Below, piece by piece: positions 23,967-32,914 of a stretch of 64,000 nucleotides of DNA. Each line of letters starts with the position of its first letter. Position 1 is the stretch's first letter. Origin of the DNA: CBDBLK01 sp965243145 (GTDB lineage: Bacteria; Bdellovibrionota; Bacteriovoracia; Bacteriovoracales; Bacteriovoracaceae); the NCBI GenBank assembly GCA_965243145.1, contig CBDEUB010000002.1, positions 992,001-1,056,000 on the forward strand. Direction: 5' to 3'. A program made the position numbers and the translations under genes. Below the pieces are notes generated by a model. That model saw nothing but the letters and a program-made list of their open reading frames with translations, ran no database searches and was not told the DNA's origin.

Positions 23967-24503
23967 TTAAACATCTCGAAACCTTTTATAAATTTTTACC
24001 GCCGCCAACAGGGCCAAAGCGACGCAGGCGAGGCCCAACAAACTGTACCCTAGAGAAAACACCCTTTTAAACACCACCAGGGCAACAATGCTCACCAAAA
24101 AGAGAACCGGAACCTCGTTCCACAACCTCAACTGCTGGGGAGTCCAAAGGATGGCCCCCCTTTGCAGTTGCCGGTTGATCGCTCCCAATGAGAGGTGATA
24201 TAAAAAGAGCAAGCTGACCAGGCCCAATTTGGCCAAAGGCCAACCGTAGAGTTCCGCCGGATTCCACTGGAGAAACATACCCATGCCGAAAGCGATGGCC
24301 AAAAGGCAACTTGGCCAGGTAATGCCGTACCAAAGCCTCTTTTGCATTATCTTGAATTGTTCTTGCAAAACCTGCCGCTCTTGGGGAGGGCGTTCCTGTG
24401 CCTCGACAAAATAGACAAAGAGGCGCGGCAGATAAAAGAGGCCAGAAAACCAGGTCACCACAAAGATAAGGTGCAAGGTTTTGCAGGCCAAATAGAAATC
24501 CAC
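23967..24503 (-). CDS. hemJ: HemJ, protoporphyrinogen IX oxidase
   Basis: 178 residues from GTG at 24503. Membrane enzyme of the HemJ/UPF0093 family that oxidises protoporphyrinogen IX to protoporphyrin IX. Conserved KTLHLIFVVTWFSGLFYLPR with the His, then WPLAKLGLVSLLFLYHLSLG and a further span VPVLFLVSIVALVVF. About five membrane segments. The next gene upstream is pckA, 8 bp away and transcribed the same way. The insertion sequence ends just after its stop. Confidence 0.88.
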   Translation of the reverse strand: MDFYLACKTLHLIFVVTWFSGLFYLPRLFVYFVEAQERPPQERQVLQEQFKIMQKRLWYGITWPSCLLAIAFGMGMFLQWNPAELYGWPLAKLGLVSLLFLYHLSLGAINRQLQRGAILWTPQQLRLWNEVPVLFLVSIVALVVFKRVFSLGYSLLGLACVALALLAAVKIYKRFRDV

Positions 24504-24510
24504 GCCGGGC

Positions 24511-26106
24511 CTACTCTCTATAAAGGGGCGCTCCCCCGCTATGGGCCTGGTAAAAATCGCCAAATTTTTGCATCTGCCGGTGAAAACTTTGGGCCAATTT
24601 TTGCGCCTCGGTTTGGTAGGCATCGGAATTGGGCCAATTGTCCTGCGGATGGAGCAACGAAGTGGGCACATTCCTCACGGCGTGGGGGACTTCAAAACCA
24701 AAGATGGGATCGGTTTCCGTGGGCACCATATTGAGGGTGTTTTTCTGCACGGTTCTGATGATTTGGCGGGTGACATTGAGGGGAAACCGTTGCCCCCCTT
24801 GGCCACACGCCCCTCCCGTCCATCCGGTGTTGATGAGCCAGACATGGACATCGTACTGGTTGAGGTACTGGCCCAAGAGTTCGGCGTAGACGCTGGGATG
24901 CCTCAACATAAAGGGAGCGCCAAAGCAGGGTGAAAAAGTGGTTTCTGGCCGTTTAATGCCAATCTCGGTTCCCGCCACTTTGGCGGTATAACCCAGGACA
25001 AAATAAAACATCGCCTGCTCTTTGGAGAGTTTGGCCACCGGAGGGAGGATGCCAAAGGCATCGGCACTCAAAAAGAAAATGTGGCGGGGGATTTCCCCCA
25101 TGGAAGTGGGTTCCAACTCGTCGATAAAATCCAACGGATAGGAGCAACGGCCGTTTTCCGTGATGCTGTCGTTATAGTAATCCGGCTCCCCCGTCTTCTC
25201 GGTCAAAACCACATTTTCCAACATGGCCCCAAAAGTGGAGGCGGCCTTAAAAATCTCCGGCTCTCCGGTGCGCGAAAGTTTGTAAGTCTTGGCGTAGCAA
25301 CCCCCTTCAAAATTAAAAATCCCCTCTTTGGAAAGCCCGTGCTCATCGTCGCCGACCAAATAAGTCCCCTGGTCGGTAGACAGCGTTGTCTTGCCCGTCC
25401 CCGAAAGGCCAAAAAAAATCGAAGTCTGTCCATTTTCCAGGCGGTTGGCCCCGGCGTGCATGGGAAGAATGTCTTTCTCGGGAAGCAGGTAGTTCATCAC
25501 GCAAAACATGCTCTTTTTGATCTCGCCGGCGTAAGAAGTTCCCACAATAATGGTCGTCTTGGTGTCGAAACAGGTGGAGATCACCGTCCCCGTTTTCACT
25601 CCAAAATCGCCGGGGTTGATCTCCAATTCGGGAGCGTGAAGGACGGTAAAATCGTCCCGACTGTCGCCCCATTTGTGCAACAGGTGGCGGAACAAGTATT
25701 TGGAAAAGAGGGAGTGTTGGGGATGGGTGGTCATCAGGCGAACACCAATATTGTGTTGTTTGCTGGCCCCCACACTTCTCTCCGTAATGTAGAGGTTAGG
25801 GCAATCGTTAAAGTATTGAATCACTCGATTTTTCAGTTTTCCGAAATTTTCAGGCGTCATTTTATGAATGGCGTTTTCCCACCAAATTTTTGACTCCGTG
25901 GAGGGCGAACACACGATGTATTTGTCCCCCGCCGAGCGCCCGGTGTGCTCTCCGGTTCTCACCACCAGGGCACCGTGTTTGCTCAATCTCCCCAACTTTC
26001 TGGAGATGGCATCTTCGACCAGAGTGTTGAGGGGGGAATCGAAAAAAATACGCTGATCTTTTTGGTCAAGATTCAATCCCAAATTTTGGTAAAGGGCGTG
26101 GTTCAT
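24511..26106 (-). CDS. pckA: Phosphoenolpyruvate carboxykinase (ATP)
   Basis: 531 residues, full length for the ATP-dependent enzyme, which converts oxaloacetate plus ATP to PEP in gluconeogenesis. Kinase loop GLSGTGKTTLSTD, metal site DDEHGLSKEGIFNFEGG, RTGEHTGRSAGDKY for oxaloacetate binding, and YTAKVAGTE. GGAGAGG precedes the ATG. Followed by hemJ 8 bp downstream, probably co-transcribed. Confidence 0.97.
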   Translation of the reverse strand: MNHALYQNLGLNLDQKDQRIFFDSPLNTLVEDAISRKLGRLSKHGALVVRTGEHTGRSAGDKYIVCSPSTESKIWWENAIHKMTPENFGKLKNRVIQYFNDCPNLYITERSVGASKQHNIGVRLMTTHPQHSLFSKYLFRHLLHKWGDSRDDFTVLHAPELEINPGDFGVKTGTVISTCFDTKTTIIVGTSYAGEIKKSMFCVMNYLLPEKDILPMHAGANRLENGQTSIFFGLSGTGKTTLSTDQGTYLVGDDEHGLSKEGIFNFEGGCYAKTYKLSRTGEPEIFKAASTFGAMLENVVLTEKTGEPDYYNDSITENGRCSYPLDFIDELEPTSMGEIPRHIFFLSADAFGILPPVAKLSKEQAMFYFVLGYTAKVAGTEIGIKRPETTFSPCFGAPFMLRHPSVYAELLGQYLNQYDVHVWLINTGWTGGACGQGGQRFPLNVTRQIIRTVQKNTLNMVPTETDPIFGFEVPHAVRNVPTSLLHPQDNWPNSDAYQTEAQKLAQSFHRQMQKFGDFYQAHSGGAPLYRE

Positions 26107-26267
26107 GCAGGCCTCTCCGGTTAAGACTTATTGCAGAAAAACTGGGGCCATCATAACTCTTTTTTAAGAAAAGTGCCAATTGTGCCCACCAGTTGTCCTT
26201 TGCGACAAAAACGGGGTGGGCCAGGGGGGTAGATTTTGACCGGCCAAGGCCTTTTCCACTCTTTTTT

Positions 26268-26294
26268 TAAGGCAAAAAGATGGCGGGCCGATAG
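26268..26294 (+). promoter_or_regulatory. Sigma-28 (FliA)-type promoter of motAB
   Basis: TAAGGCAA (26268-26275), 11 bases, then GCCGATAG (26287-26294). The -10 differs from the FliA consensus GCCGATAA at one base and the spacing is exact. It ends 29 bases before the motA ATG. The rest of 26107-26267 shows only the pckA leader. Confidence 0.65.
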
Positions 26295-26323
26295 CGAAAA
26301 AGGCCCATTGGCAGGAGGAAAGT

Positions 26324-27085
26324 ATGGATATTGCTACAGTGGTCGGGTTGTCCCTTTGCCTCATCGGAGTCCTCGGCTCCATTTTAGCGGGGGGGGATTT
26401 GATGGCCTTTATCGACACGCCCTCCATTCTGGTGGTTGGCCTTGGCCTGGTCGGCGTCACCTTTACCAAATGGCCCCTTGAAGTGGTACTCAAAGTCGCC
26501 AACATTGCTATGAAGGCGGTTTTTTTCACCCCTGTGGAACCCAAGGAAATCATCGAAGAAGTGGGAAAACTGGCCGAAACCGCCAGGCGCGAATCGGTCT
26601 TTGCCCTGGAAAAACAGCCCATTGAAGACCCCTTTATGAAAAAGGCCATGACTTTAGCGGCAGACAACCGGCCACCAGAGGTGATCGATTCCATCCTCCA
26701 ACTGGAAATCACCGCCATGGAGGAACGGCACAAAACTGGCATCGATGTCTTTCAAGAAATGGCCAATGACGGCCCCGCTTTCGGCATGATTGGAACACTC
26801 ATCGGACTGGTCATCATGCTGGGCAATCTATCCGACCAGGCGGCGATCGGCCCCGCTATGGCGGTGGCGCTTTTAACTACCTTCTATGGCGCTTGCATTG
26901 CTAACATTTTTTGTAATCCCATCAAAAACAAACTTTCCATTCGCTCAAAAACCGAAATCACGAGGATGTCTATTATCGTGGCCGGAACCTTAGGCATTGT
27001 GGCGGGAGAAAATCCGCGCTTGATCAAAGAAAAACTCAATTCCTTCCTCCCCGCCGTCGACCGCGAAAGCAGCGATATAGGATAG
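26324..27085 (+). CDS. motA: Flagellar motor stator protein MotA
   Basis: 253 residues, four membrane segments, the size of proton- or sodium-type MotA/PomA. The N-terminal LILAGGDLMAFID-type segment, the cytoplasmic loop (DNRPPEVIDSILQLEI) and DGPAFGMIGTLIGLVIMLGN with the conserved Pro are present, as is MAVALLTTFYGACIAN. A strong AGGAGG ribosome site and a sigma-28-type promoter lie upstream. motB follows 7 bp downstream. Confidence 0.94.
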   Translation: MDIATVVGLSLCLIGVLGSILAGGDLMAFIDTPSILVVGLGLVGVTFTKWPLEVVLKVANIAMKAVFFTPVEPKEIIEEVGKLAETARRESVFALEKQPIEDPFMKKAMTLAADNRPPEVIDSILQLEITAMEERHKTGIDVFQEMANDGPAFGMIGTLIGLVIMLGNLSDQAAIGPAMAVALLTTFYGACIANIFCNPIKNKLSIRSKTEITRMSIIVAGTLGIVAGENPRLIKEKLNSFLPAVDRESSDIG

Positions 27086-27092
27086 GCCTGTC

Positions 27093-27953
27093 ATGGCAGA
27101 CGAAAACACAGAAGAGGAAAAAGGCGATTCCCCCGGCGCAGTGGGTGGCCAGGCCCAAGTCAAATGCCCCGAGTGCGTACCGGGATTGCCCGGCTGGATG
27201 GCGACTTTTTCCGATTTGGTAACTCTCTTGCTCACTTTTTTTGTTCTCCTGCTATCCTTTGCTAAAACGGAATCGGCCAAATACGAAGCGGCCCTGGGTT
27301 CCATCCGCAACGCCTTTGGCGGGAATGTCCGCGAACAGGGAGAACCTTCCCAAAGTGGCAAATCCCCCGACGACAGCCCCACCATGATCGAATCTCAAAA
27401 ACCGCCCCAACCTTTCCCCATCGATTTTCTCACCACGGAAGGCATCCTCGATAAATACGAAATCAACCGCGCCTCAAGTGAGGAATTGGAGGCCATGAAA
27501 AGCGACCTCAACGAGTTTAATTTGCAAAACAGTGTCGAAATTTACGAAACCCCCGAGGGCATCCGGGTTCATCTCAAAGATCGGATTTACTTTGCTCAAG
27601 GAAGCGTGGTTCCCTCTCAAATCGTCATCCAAGTCTACGACCGCCTGGTCAAAATGCTGGCAAAAAAGAACTGGACAGTCTATGTCATGGGCCACGCCTC
27701 CCGGGGAGAAGAGAGTGCCGATGGCCAACAGGACGCCTTTGCCCTCTCCGCCTCCAGGGCCGCAGCGGTGGCGCGCAGTTTGGTCAAGCGCGGAGTTTCA
27801 CCCCAGAAAATCACCACCAGTTTTTACGGAGATACGCGCATACCTTCCTCGGGGCAAGGGCAGAGCGATGGGGCCAGTGCCGGCCGATATGTCCGCTTTA
27901 TGATCCGCAAAGTGGATATTACCGAGGGGGGACACAAGGTCTATCCCCGCTAA
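27093..27953 (+). CDS. motB: Flagellar motor stator protein MotB
   Basis: 286 residues. One N-terminal membrane span with the ion-binding Asp in WMATFSDLVTLLLTFFVLLL, a plug/linker region and a C-terminal OmpA-like peptidoglycan-binding domain (VYVMGHASRGEES, then LSASRAAAVARSLVKRGV). Together with MotA it forms the stator. The extended linker (~60-110) is Pro/Ser-rich. Confidence 0.93.
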   Translation: MADENTEEEKGDSPGAVGGQAQVKCPECVPGLPGWMATFSDLVTLLLTFFVLLLSFAKTESAKYEAALGSIRNAFGGNVREQGEPSQSGKSPDDSPTMIESQKPPQPFPIDFLTTEGILDKYEINRASSEELEAMKSDLNEFNLQNSVEIYETPEGIRVHLKDRIYFAQGSVVPSQIVIQVYDRLVKMLAKKNWTVYVMGHASRGEESADGQQDAFALSASRAAAVARSLVKRGVSPQKITTSFYGDTRIPSSGQGQSDGASAGRYVRFMIRKVDITEGGHKVYPR

Positions 27954-27955
27954 AA

Positions 27956-27982
27956 GCACAGTTCACACTTCAGGCCATCTTG
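27956..27982 (-). repeat. Solitary end of the 194-bp repeat family
   Basis: GCACAGTTCACACTTCAGGC and the following CATCTTG are identical to the end of copy C, but no further repeat sequence follows. It lies between convergent motB and the hydrolase gene. Its TGA (27972-27970) is the hydrolase stop, so the protein ends KMA. Confidence 0.7.
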
Positions 27983-28851
27983 TCGTTTGGCCTCACCATC
28001 GCCGAAACCAGGGAAACTTTTAAAAAATCGAGATAGGGGGCCTTCCATTGCTCCACTTCGTGGTGAATTTCGTGAAAAGCGCCTTCAAACTGCCGCAAGG
28101 TAAAGGATTTTTCCACGGCGGTAAAATAGTGAACGATGGAGGGAACGCCAATCAAGCGGTCTTCACTCCCCACCGTGACAAAGGCCGGACAGGGAGGTGC
28201 CAACGGCGCGGAAAGAACTTCCCTCGCCGCCTTGGCCAATTGTAATAAAAGCCTGGAGTGCAATTTGAGATGGTTGTAAGGATCGGCCATATATCGCTCT
28301 TTAACCTTGGGATCATGGGAGAGAAAGTCCAGGTCAACCAATCCCCCCAGGCGGGAACTCACAAAAAAATTGGCCAATTTGTCCAAAACTACCTTGGGGA
28401 TGCGCTGAACCGCCACGCCCGTCACGCCGGAAAACCCCACGGGAGGAGCGTTGATAAAAATGCCGGCGAGTCCCCTTTTCATGCCGTCGTGTTCACGCCC
28501 AGCTATTTCGCGCAAGAATTTGGCGACGATGAGTCCCCCCATGGAATGGCCAAAGAGCGCAAACCGTTTCATTTGATAGTTTTCCCGCAAATAGGACAAA
28601 ACATCCTGTAAATCCCGCACATAATCGGCGAAGTTCTCCACATAGGCACTCTCCCCCGAACTCTGCCCGTGGCCGCGCAAATCGTATTGAAACAGATGAA
28701 AATGCTCTTTAAATAAATCCCCGAGATAGCGGTGCCGGCCCAGGTGCTCACCCAGTCCGTGAATGGCAATGAGCCAGGGGGCCTCACAGTTCTTGTGGGC
28801 CGAGATTATTTGAGCGTAAAGTTCAACTCCATCGCGAGTATGAATCTTCAT
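27970..28851 (-). CDS. Alpha/beta hydrolase, monoacylglycerol lipase/lysophospholipase type
   Basis: 293 residues from the ATG at 28851. The oxyanion strand AIHGLGEHLGRH, the nucleophile elbow GHSMGG (Ser), YDLRGHGQSSG, the acid in TVGSEDRLIG and the final His in GAFHEIHHE form a complete catalytic set. The layout is that of PldB-like lysophospholipases and monoacylglycerol lipases. No signal peptide. The last codons and stop come from a solitary repeat end. A divergent gene starts 41 bp upstream. Confidence 0.85.
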   Translation of the reverse strand: MKIHTRDGVELYAQIISAHKNCEAPWLIAIHGLGEHLGRHRYLGDLFKEHFHLFQYDLRGHGQSSGESAYVENFADYVRDLQDVLSYLRENYQMKRFALFGHSMGGLIVAKFLREIAGREHDGMKRGLAGIFINAPPVGFSGVTGVAVQRIPKVVLDKLANFFVSSRLGGLVDLDFLSHDPKVKERYMADPYNHLKLHSRLLLQLAKAAREVLSAPLAPPCPAFVTVGSEDRLIGVPSIVHYFTAVEKSFTLRQFEGAFHEIHHEVEQWKAPYLDFLKVSLVSAMVRPNDKMA

Positions 28852-28891
28852 CTGTTGGACAATAATCGAGAGAGTGGTAGAATGTCTAGGT

Positions 28892-29263
28892 ATGTACTGT
28901 CCTGTTTGTCTCAATCAAAGCCTCACCGTTTCATCCCAAGGCGTGGCCCATGTTGTAATCAATGGCAAGCAAAGGGACAACGGCCGCTTTCTCTTCTCCA
29001 TGCTTCCCAAAGACCAAAAAAAAATTATCAACGATTTCAGGGCCAAAGTGGAAGAATTTTTGCAATGGTATGTGGGCTTGGTCAATCACGGGCCGATCGT
29101 CAAAGTCGAACTCTTAACCTCTGATATGAAGTGCAATCAGGGATGCCGCTTTCCCAATCAATCCCGCTTCTCTGTCATCAATGTCATCCTCTCCGAGGGA
29201 GTCATCTCCCAAATCGTCCAGGAATGTGGCCAAAAACACAATATCCAGGTGAAACTGAGTTAA
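28892..29263 (+). CDS. Small zinc-finger-like protein, function unknown
   Basis: 123 residues from the ATG at 28892; an earlier in-frame ATG at 28874 is possible. It begins MYCPVCLNQSL, a CxxC pair, and has further Cys in MKCNQGCRF, so it may bind zinc. The C-terminus NVILSEGVISQIVQECG is helical. It is divergent from the hydrolase gene and converges on repeat copy C. No family was recognised. Confidence 0.6.
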   Translation: MYCPVCLNQSLTVSSQGVAHVVINGKQRDNGRFLFSMLPKDQKKIINDFRAKVEEFLQWYVGLVNHGPIVKVELLTSDMKCNQGCRFPNQSRFSVINVILSEGVISQIVQECGQKHNIQVKLS

Positions 29264-29279
29264 AGTAAATACTCTCCCC

Positions 29280-29499
29280 CAATAAAAAACTGTGATATAA
29301 GCAGGGCACAGTTCACAATTTAGGTCAGATTGGGATGAAGTGAGACAGAACGACTGAGGCGTGCTCACAGCACATCGCAAGGAGTGACGGCGAAACTGAG
29401 TCACACGGAGTCGCCAGGAGGGCGACGAGCGACGACTGCCCCAATGGGCAGTGCCGGAGCAGGATGCGAAGGCAAGATGGCCTGAAGTGTGAACTGTGC
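29280..29499 (+). repeat. 194-bp interspersed repeat, copy C, with conserved flank
   Basis: Core 29306-29499, again 194 bp. Its ends are GCACAGTTCAC and GTGAACTGTGC: different in sequence from copies A and B but still perfectly complementary. The flank 29280-29305 has AATAAAAAACTGTGATATAA, matching the flank of D. It lies between convergent genes. The internal hairpins are conserved (TGCCC/GGGCA, GTCGCC/GGCGAC, GTGCT/AGCAC). Confidence 0.85.
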
Positions 29500-29503
29500 C
29501 GAG

Positions 29504-30562
29504 TTAGGCGGATTTTTTGATCAAATCCTGGGGACTCACCGGCGATTTCAAGTTCTCTTCTGGCCCCCGTATCTCCCGCAAAAACTTGCGCACTTGAACC
29601 AGCGCCCGGCCGCGAATGAAATCAACTTCTTGAAAAATCTCGTGTCGGCCCTCTTTTAAACGAATCAACCTGCTATTTTGAACCGCCTGGGAAAAGTCTT
29701 CCTGAAGGTCGCGGCGGGAAAGGCGATCTTCCCCGGCCTGCATGAGCAAAATGGGCAGCTTCAAACTTTTGGCCTGGGTGAGCACCTGGCGGGCATTTTT
29801 CATGGTCTGGTAAAACCACCTGACCGAAGGAGAGCGAAACCGCACCTGGGGATAAAGTTTTTCAAAATAGCGATGCAGAGAAAAACGGCGGCGGCAAGTC
29901 GTCCCCTGGTTCCTCTCAAAAGAGCGAATCAAAGGACAATACTTACCGGGCAGAGGCCTGGCCGCCAATCCTGGCCATTGAAGAATTTTTAAGAGCGCCA
30001 ATGCCAAAACTTCGGGAATCATTCCTAGATGGAACCCAAATGCGGGCGAGGAAAGAATGGCCCCATCAAAAAGGCGGCCCTCTTTCAATATGGCCTGCAG
30101 ACCGATGAGACAGCCCACATCCTGGCCCAACAAAATGCAGGTGCTGTACTTTTTGCGCAATTTAAATGTTCCGACGATGGCGGCAAAGTCCTCCGTATAA
30201 TCCTCAAATTTGTCAATGTGGTTTACCGAGGCATTGGAGTTGGGGCGCGAAGAAAGGCCCTGTCCGCGGTGATCCAAGACGACAATATCAAACTCTTCCC
30301 CTGCAAGATCGCGCACCAATTCCACATATTTTAGGCACGACTCCCCCAGTCCAGGACTAATGGCCAAAAGGCGATGGTTGTCATCCCGACTAAAAAACTT
30401 GGCGTGAATCACCAAATGGGGAGGTTGGTAAAAATAATGGGATTCTCCGTTTTTAAAAAAAAATTTGGCCAATTCGTAGCGAAAAGAGGCCTCATCTCTG
30501 AGCAAACTTGTGGCCCCGAGGCCCAAGTTGGAGTTTTTATGGCCCAATCGACTCAAAGACAT
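29504..30562 (-). CDS. Alpha/beta hydrolase with Asp at the nucleophile position
   Basis: 352 residues from the ATG at 30562; an upstream start at 30619 is possible. The fold is clear: LLAISPGLGESCLKYVELV, then VVLDHRGQGLSS, an acid in MQAGEDRLSR and the final His in EGRHEIFQEVD. The nucleophile elbow, normally GxSxG, reads GQDVG, with Asp instead of Ser. It resembles PldB lysophospholipases otherwise. It could be inactive or use Asp as in dehalogenases and epoxide hydrolases. Its stop lies just outside repeat copy C. Confidence 0.75.
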   Translation of the reverse strand: MSLSRLGHKNSNLGLGATSLLRDEASFRYELAKFFFKNGESHYFYQPPHLVIHAKFFSRDDNHRLLAISPGLGESCLKYVELVRDLAGEEFDIVVLDHRGQGLSSRPNSNASVNHIDKFEDYTEDFAAIVGTFKLRKKYSTCILLGQDVGCLIGLQAILKEGRLFDGAILSSPAFGFHLGMIPEVLALALLKILQWPGLAARPLPGKYCPLIRSFERNQGTTCRRRFSLHRYFEKLYPQVRFRSPSVRWFYQTMKNARQVLTQAKSLKLPILLMQAGEDRLSRRDLQEDFSQAVQNSRLIRLKEGRHEIFQEVDFIRGRALVQVRKFLREIRGPEENLKSPVSPQDLIKKSA

Positions 30563-30669
30563 AGTTTTTTTTCCAAAAGTAACTTTATTTATTCTAAATT
30601 TGATTGAGCAAGTGCGCAACCGGAAATTTTCTTATGGCCGAAACCAACTTTTTTTGTTAAACATTGGCC

Positions 30670-31929
30670 ATGATGATCAAATGGCGCAAAAAAATTTTTA
30701 GTATTCTTGCATGTTCCGTTCTCACCCACAGTTGCACTACTTCTGGCCCCACCGTCAATGCCAAACGGCATCTGAACAAACCCTATGTCCTTCTCGTCTC
30801 CATCGACGGTTACCGATTCGATTACAACAAAAAATATAATCCCCCCACGCTCTCCACTTTTTTTAAAGACGGAGTCTGGAGCGAGGGCCTGACTCCCATC
30901 TTTCCCAGCAAAACTTTTCCCAACCACTACAGCATCATCACCGGACTCAAGGCCTCCCACCACGGCATCGTCGCCAACCGTTTTTGGGATCCCGACAGAA
31001 AACAAATGTACCGGCCAGGAAAGATCGGCCGGGACGGGAGCTGGTACGGCGGAGAACCCGTCTGGGTAGCGGCCAGCAAGCAAGACATGTTATCCGCCAC
31101 CTATTTTTGGGTGGGCAGTGATGCCAACATCCAAAATCGCTACCCCACTTATTATTACCGCTACAACCGCACAACTCCCAACCGCGAGAGGGCCCAACAA
31201 GTCATCGACTGGCTCAAACTTCCCCCGGCAAAACGGCCACACTTTATCGCCCTGTATTTTAGCAGTGTGGACTCATTGGGGCACAAACACTCCCCCGATT
31301 CCGAACAAGTGCGCCAGGAGGTTTGGGAAGTGGATCACTTGCTAAAAAACCTCTTTTATCAAATCGAGGCCACCAAGTTGCCCGTCAACATTATCGTCCT
31401 CTCCGACCACGGCATGGAAACTTACACCGCAAAAAATGTTCTCTACCTCAGCGATTATATCTCACTCAAGGGAGTACGCCTGGTGGGAGAGGGTGCCCAC
31501 GCCCTGCTCTACATAGACGATGCTCAAAGGGAAAAGGCCGTCTACCAAAAACTCAAAAAGGCCAAGTTTATACACACCTACAGGCCGGCCGAAATTCCGC
31601 CAGACTACGGGTATTCCCGCGGACGCCGGGTGGGGGACTTGGTTCTGTCCATGCGTCCGGGATACTATCTGCGCCGCTCGCGGCCCAAAAAAAAGCGGCC
31701 TTTCAAACAAGGCCAGCGCTGGGGAACTCACGGATACGACCCCGCACACAGCAAAAACATGGACGGCGTTTTTTTTGCCAAAGGCCCCAACATCAAACCC
31801 CTGGGTAAAATTCCGGCCTTGCAAAATATCCATGTCTACCCTTTGATCATGGATATTTTGGGACTTGAGATCAAAACCCCCATCGACGGCAAGAGAGAGG
31901 CCCTCTCAAACCGCATCCTCAAAAAATAA
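30670..31929 (+). CDS. NPP-type ectonucleotide pyrophosphatase/phosphodiesterase lipoprotein
   Basis: 419 residues. The signal sequence ends LTHSC or ILAC, so it is probably a lipoprotein. The alkaline-phosphatase-superfamily two-metal site is complete: VSIDGYR (Asp), FPSKTFPNHYS with the nucleophile Thr, SSVDSLGHKHSP (Asp, His), LSDHGM (Asp-His) and WGTHGYDP (His). This is the nucleotide pyrophosphatase/phosphodiesterase group, which cleaves nucleotide or lipid phosphodiesters outside the cytoplasm. A role in scavenging extracellular nucleotides is plausible. Confidence 0.88.
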   Translation: MMIKWRKKIFSILACSVLTHSCTTSGPTVNAKRHLNKPYVLLVSIDGYRFDYNKKYNPPTLSTFFKDGVWSEGLTPIFPSKTFPNHYSIITGLKASHHGIVANRFWDPDRKQMYRPGKIGRDGSWYGGEPVWVAASKQDMLSATYFWVGSDANIQNRYPTYYYRYNRTTPNRERAQQVIDWLKLPPAKRPHFIALYFSSVDSLGHKHSPDSEQVRQEVWEVDHLLKNLFYQIEATKLPVNIIVLSDHGMETYTAKNVLYLSDYISLKGVRLVGEGAHALLYIDDAQREKAVYQKLKKAKFIHTYRPAEIPPDYGYSRGRRVGDLVLSMRPGYYLRRSRPKKKRPFKQGQRWGTHGYDPAHSKNMDGVFFAKGPNIKPLGKIPALQNIHVYPLIMDILGLEIKTPIDGKREALSNRILKK

Positions 31930-32008
31930 AAATAAACTCACTTTATCATCGCCTATCGTCTAACAAAATTTGGCCCTCAAGTGTTATACCCCCTTCTCCA
32001 TATCACAT

Positions 32009-32914
32009 TCAGAAAATGCATTTTTTGAGTAATTGAAGCTGTTTTCCTCTTTTGTCGTTATCCATCTTTTTAAGGTTGTGTAGCTTCCATTTCACTGCGG
32101 GCAGGTTTTCAATTCCTTCAAGGCCTAAAAGTTCCCATTGAGGCCTCATATTTTTAAAACTCACGAGAAAATCTCTTTCGTTTTTGGTAAGATCTGTACG
32201 AATATTATCAATCAAATTGCTGCGCACTGTTTTAAGTTCGCTTAATTTCACTTCTATATTTGTCATCCCTTCAAATTCATTTGTGAAAATACCGGAAATA
32301 TCTTTCAATTTTGGATTCAAAATTTCATGGACAGGTCTGGAATGGGAAATCAGGTAAACAATAAAGGCCTTTCTTATATTGTCAGTCAATCCCTCATTAT
32401 CCAAAAAGTATTTAATATCAAAAATATCTCTTGGGTGTTGCCGGTCAAGAGTAGCACAGATTTTTCCACCAAAAATATCAGCAAAATTTAAAACCCTGGC
32501 CTCCACTTCTTTTCCAAACTTGCGGCCAATAATATCTTTTGTGGCCATGAGAAGAGGTTTGAATATGGCCCCCCTTAAAATAAAATTGGGTTCCACTTTA
32601 ATGGTTGCTTCTTTGTTGGAAACAAATATCCTAACTTCTGTTTTTCCATTCAATGGTTTAGATGGCCTTACATCAAGGCCTCTTTTTTGAAGTTTATTAC
32701 CAATATTTTTAAGGATGCTGTGAATGTTTTTAAAACTGGTGGAACGGTTTTCTATTGGCAAATAACACAAGTCAATATCAATGGAAAGCCTTGGCATTTC
32801 ACGGTAAAAAAGATTTATGGCCGTTCCGCCTTTGAGAGCGAGGCGACTGTCCTGCATGACATAGGGAAGGACATCAAGTAGAAGATTGACTTGGCCAAGA
32901 TATTTTTCTTTCAC
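32009..32914 (-). CDS. abiEii: AbiEii/AbiGii-type nucleotidyltransferase toxin
   Basis: 301 residues. Nucleotidyltransferase motif LALKGGTAINLFYREM then LSIDIDLCYL (GG...DxD). A conserved Arg/Asp helix lies in LDRQHPRDIFDIKYFL. AbiEii is the toxin of type IV toxin-antitoxin systems and acts as an NTP transferase; some related enzymes modify tRNA. The start overlaps the AbiEi stop by 4 bp. Codon use is AT-rich compared with its neighbours, so it was probably acquired. Confidence 0.88.
   Translation of the reverse strand: MKEKYLGQVNLLLDVLPYVMQDSRLALKGGTAINLFYREMPRLSIDIDLCYLPIENRSTSFKNIHSILKNIGNKLQKRGLDVRPSKPLNGKTEVRIFVSNKEATIKVEPNFILRGAIFKPLLMATKDIIGRKFGKEVEARVLNFADIFGGKICATLDRQHPRDIFDIKYFLDNEGLTDNIRKAFIVYLISHSRPVHEILNPKLKDISGIFTNEFEGMTNIEVKLSELKTVRSNLIDNIRTDLTKNERDFLVSFKNMRPQWELLGLEGIENLPAVKWKLHNLKKMDNDKRGKQLQLLKKCIF

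Noticed and set aside
25081..25893. A 270-codon frame antisense to pckA
   Set aside because: It is antisense to an unambiguous PckA, with no recognisable domain.
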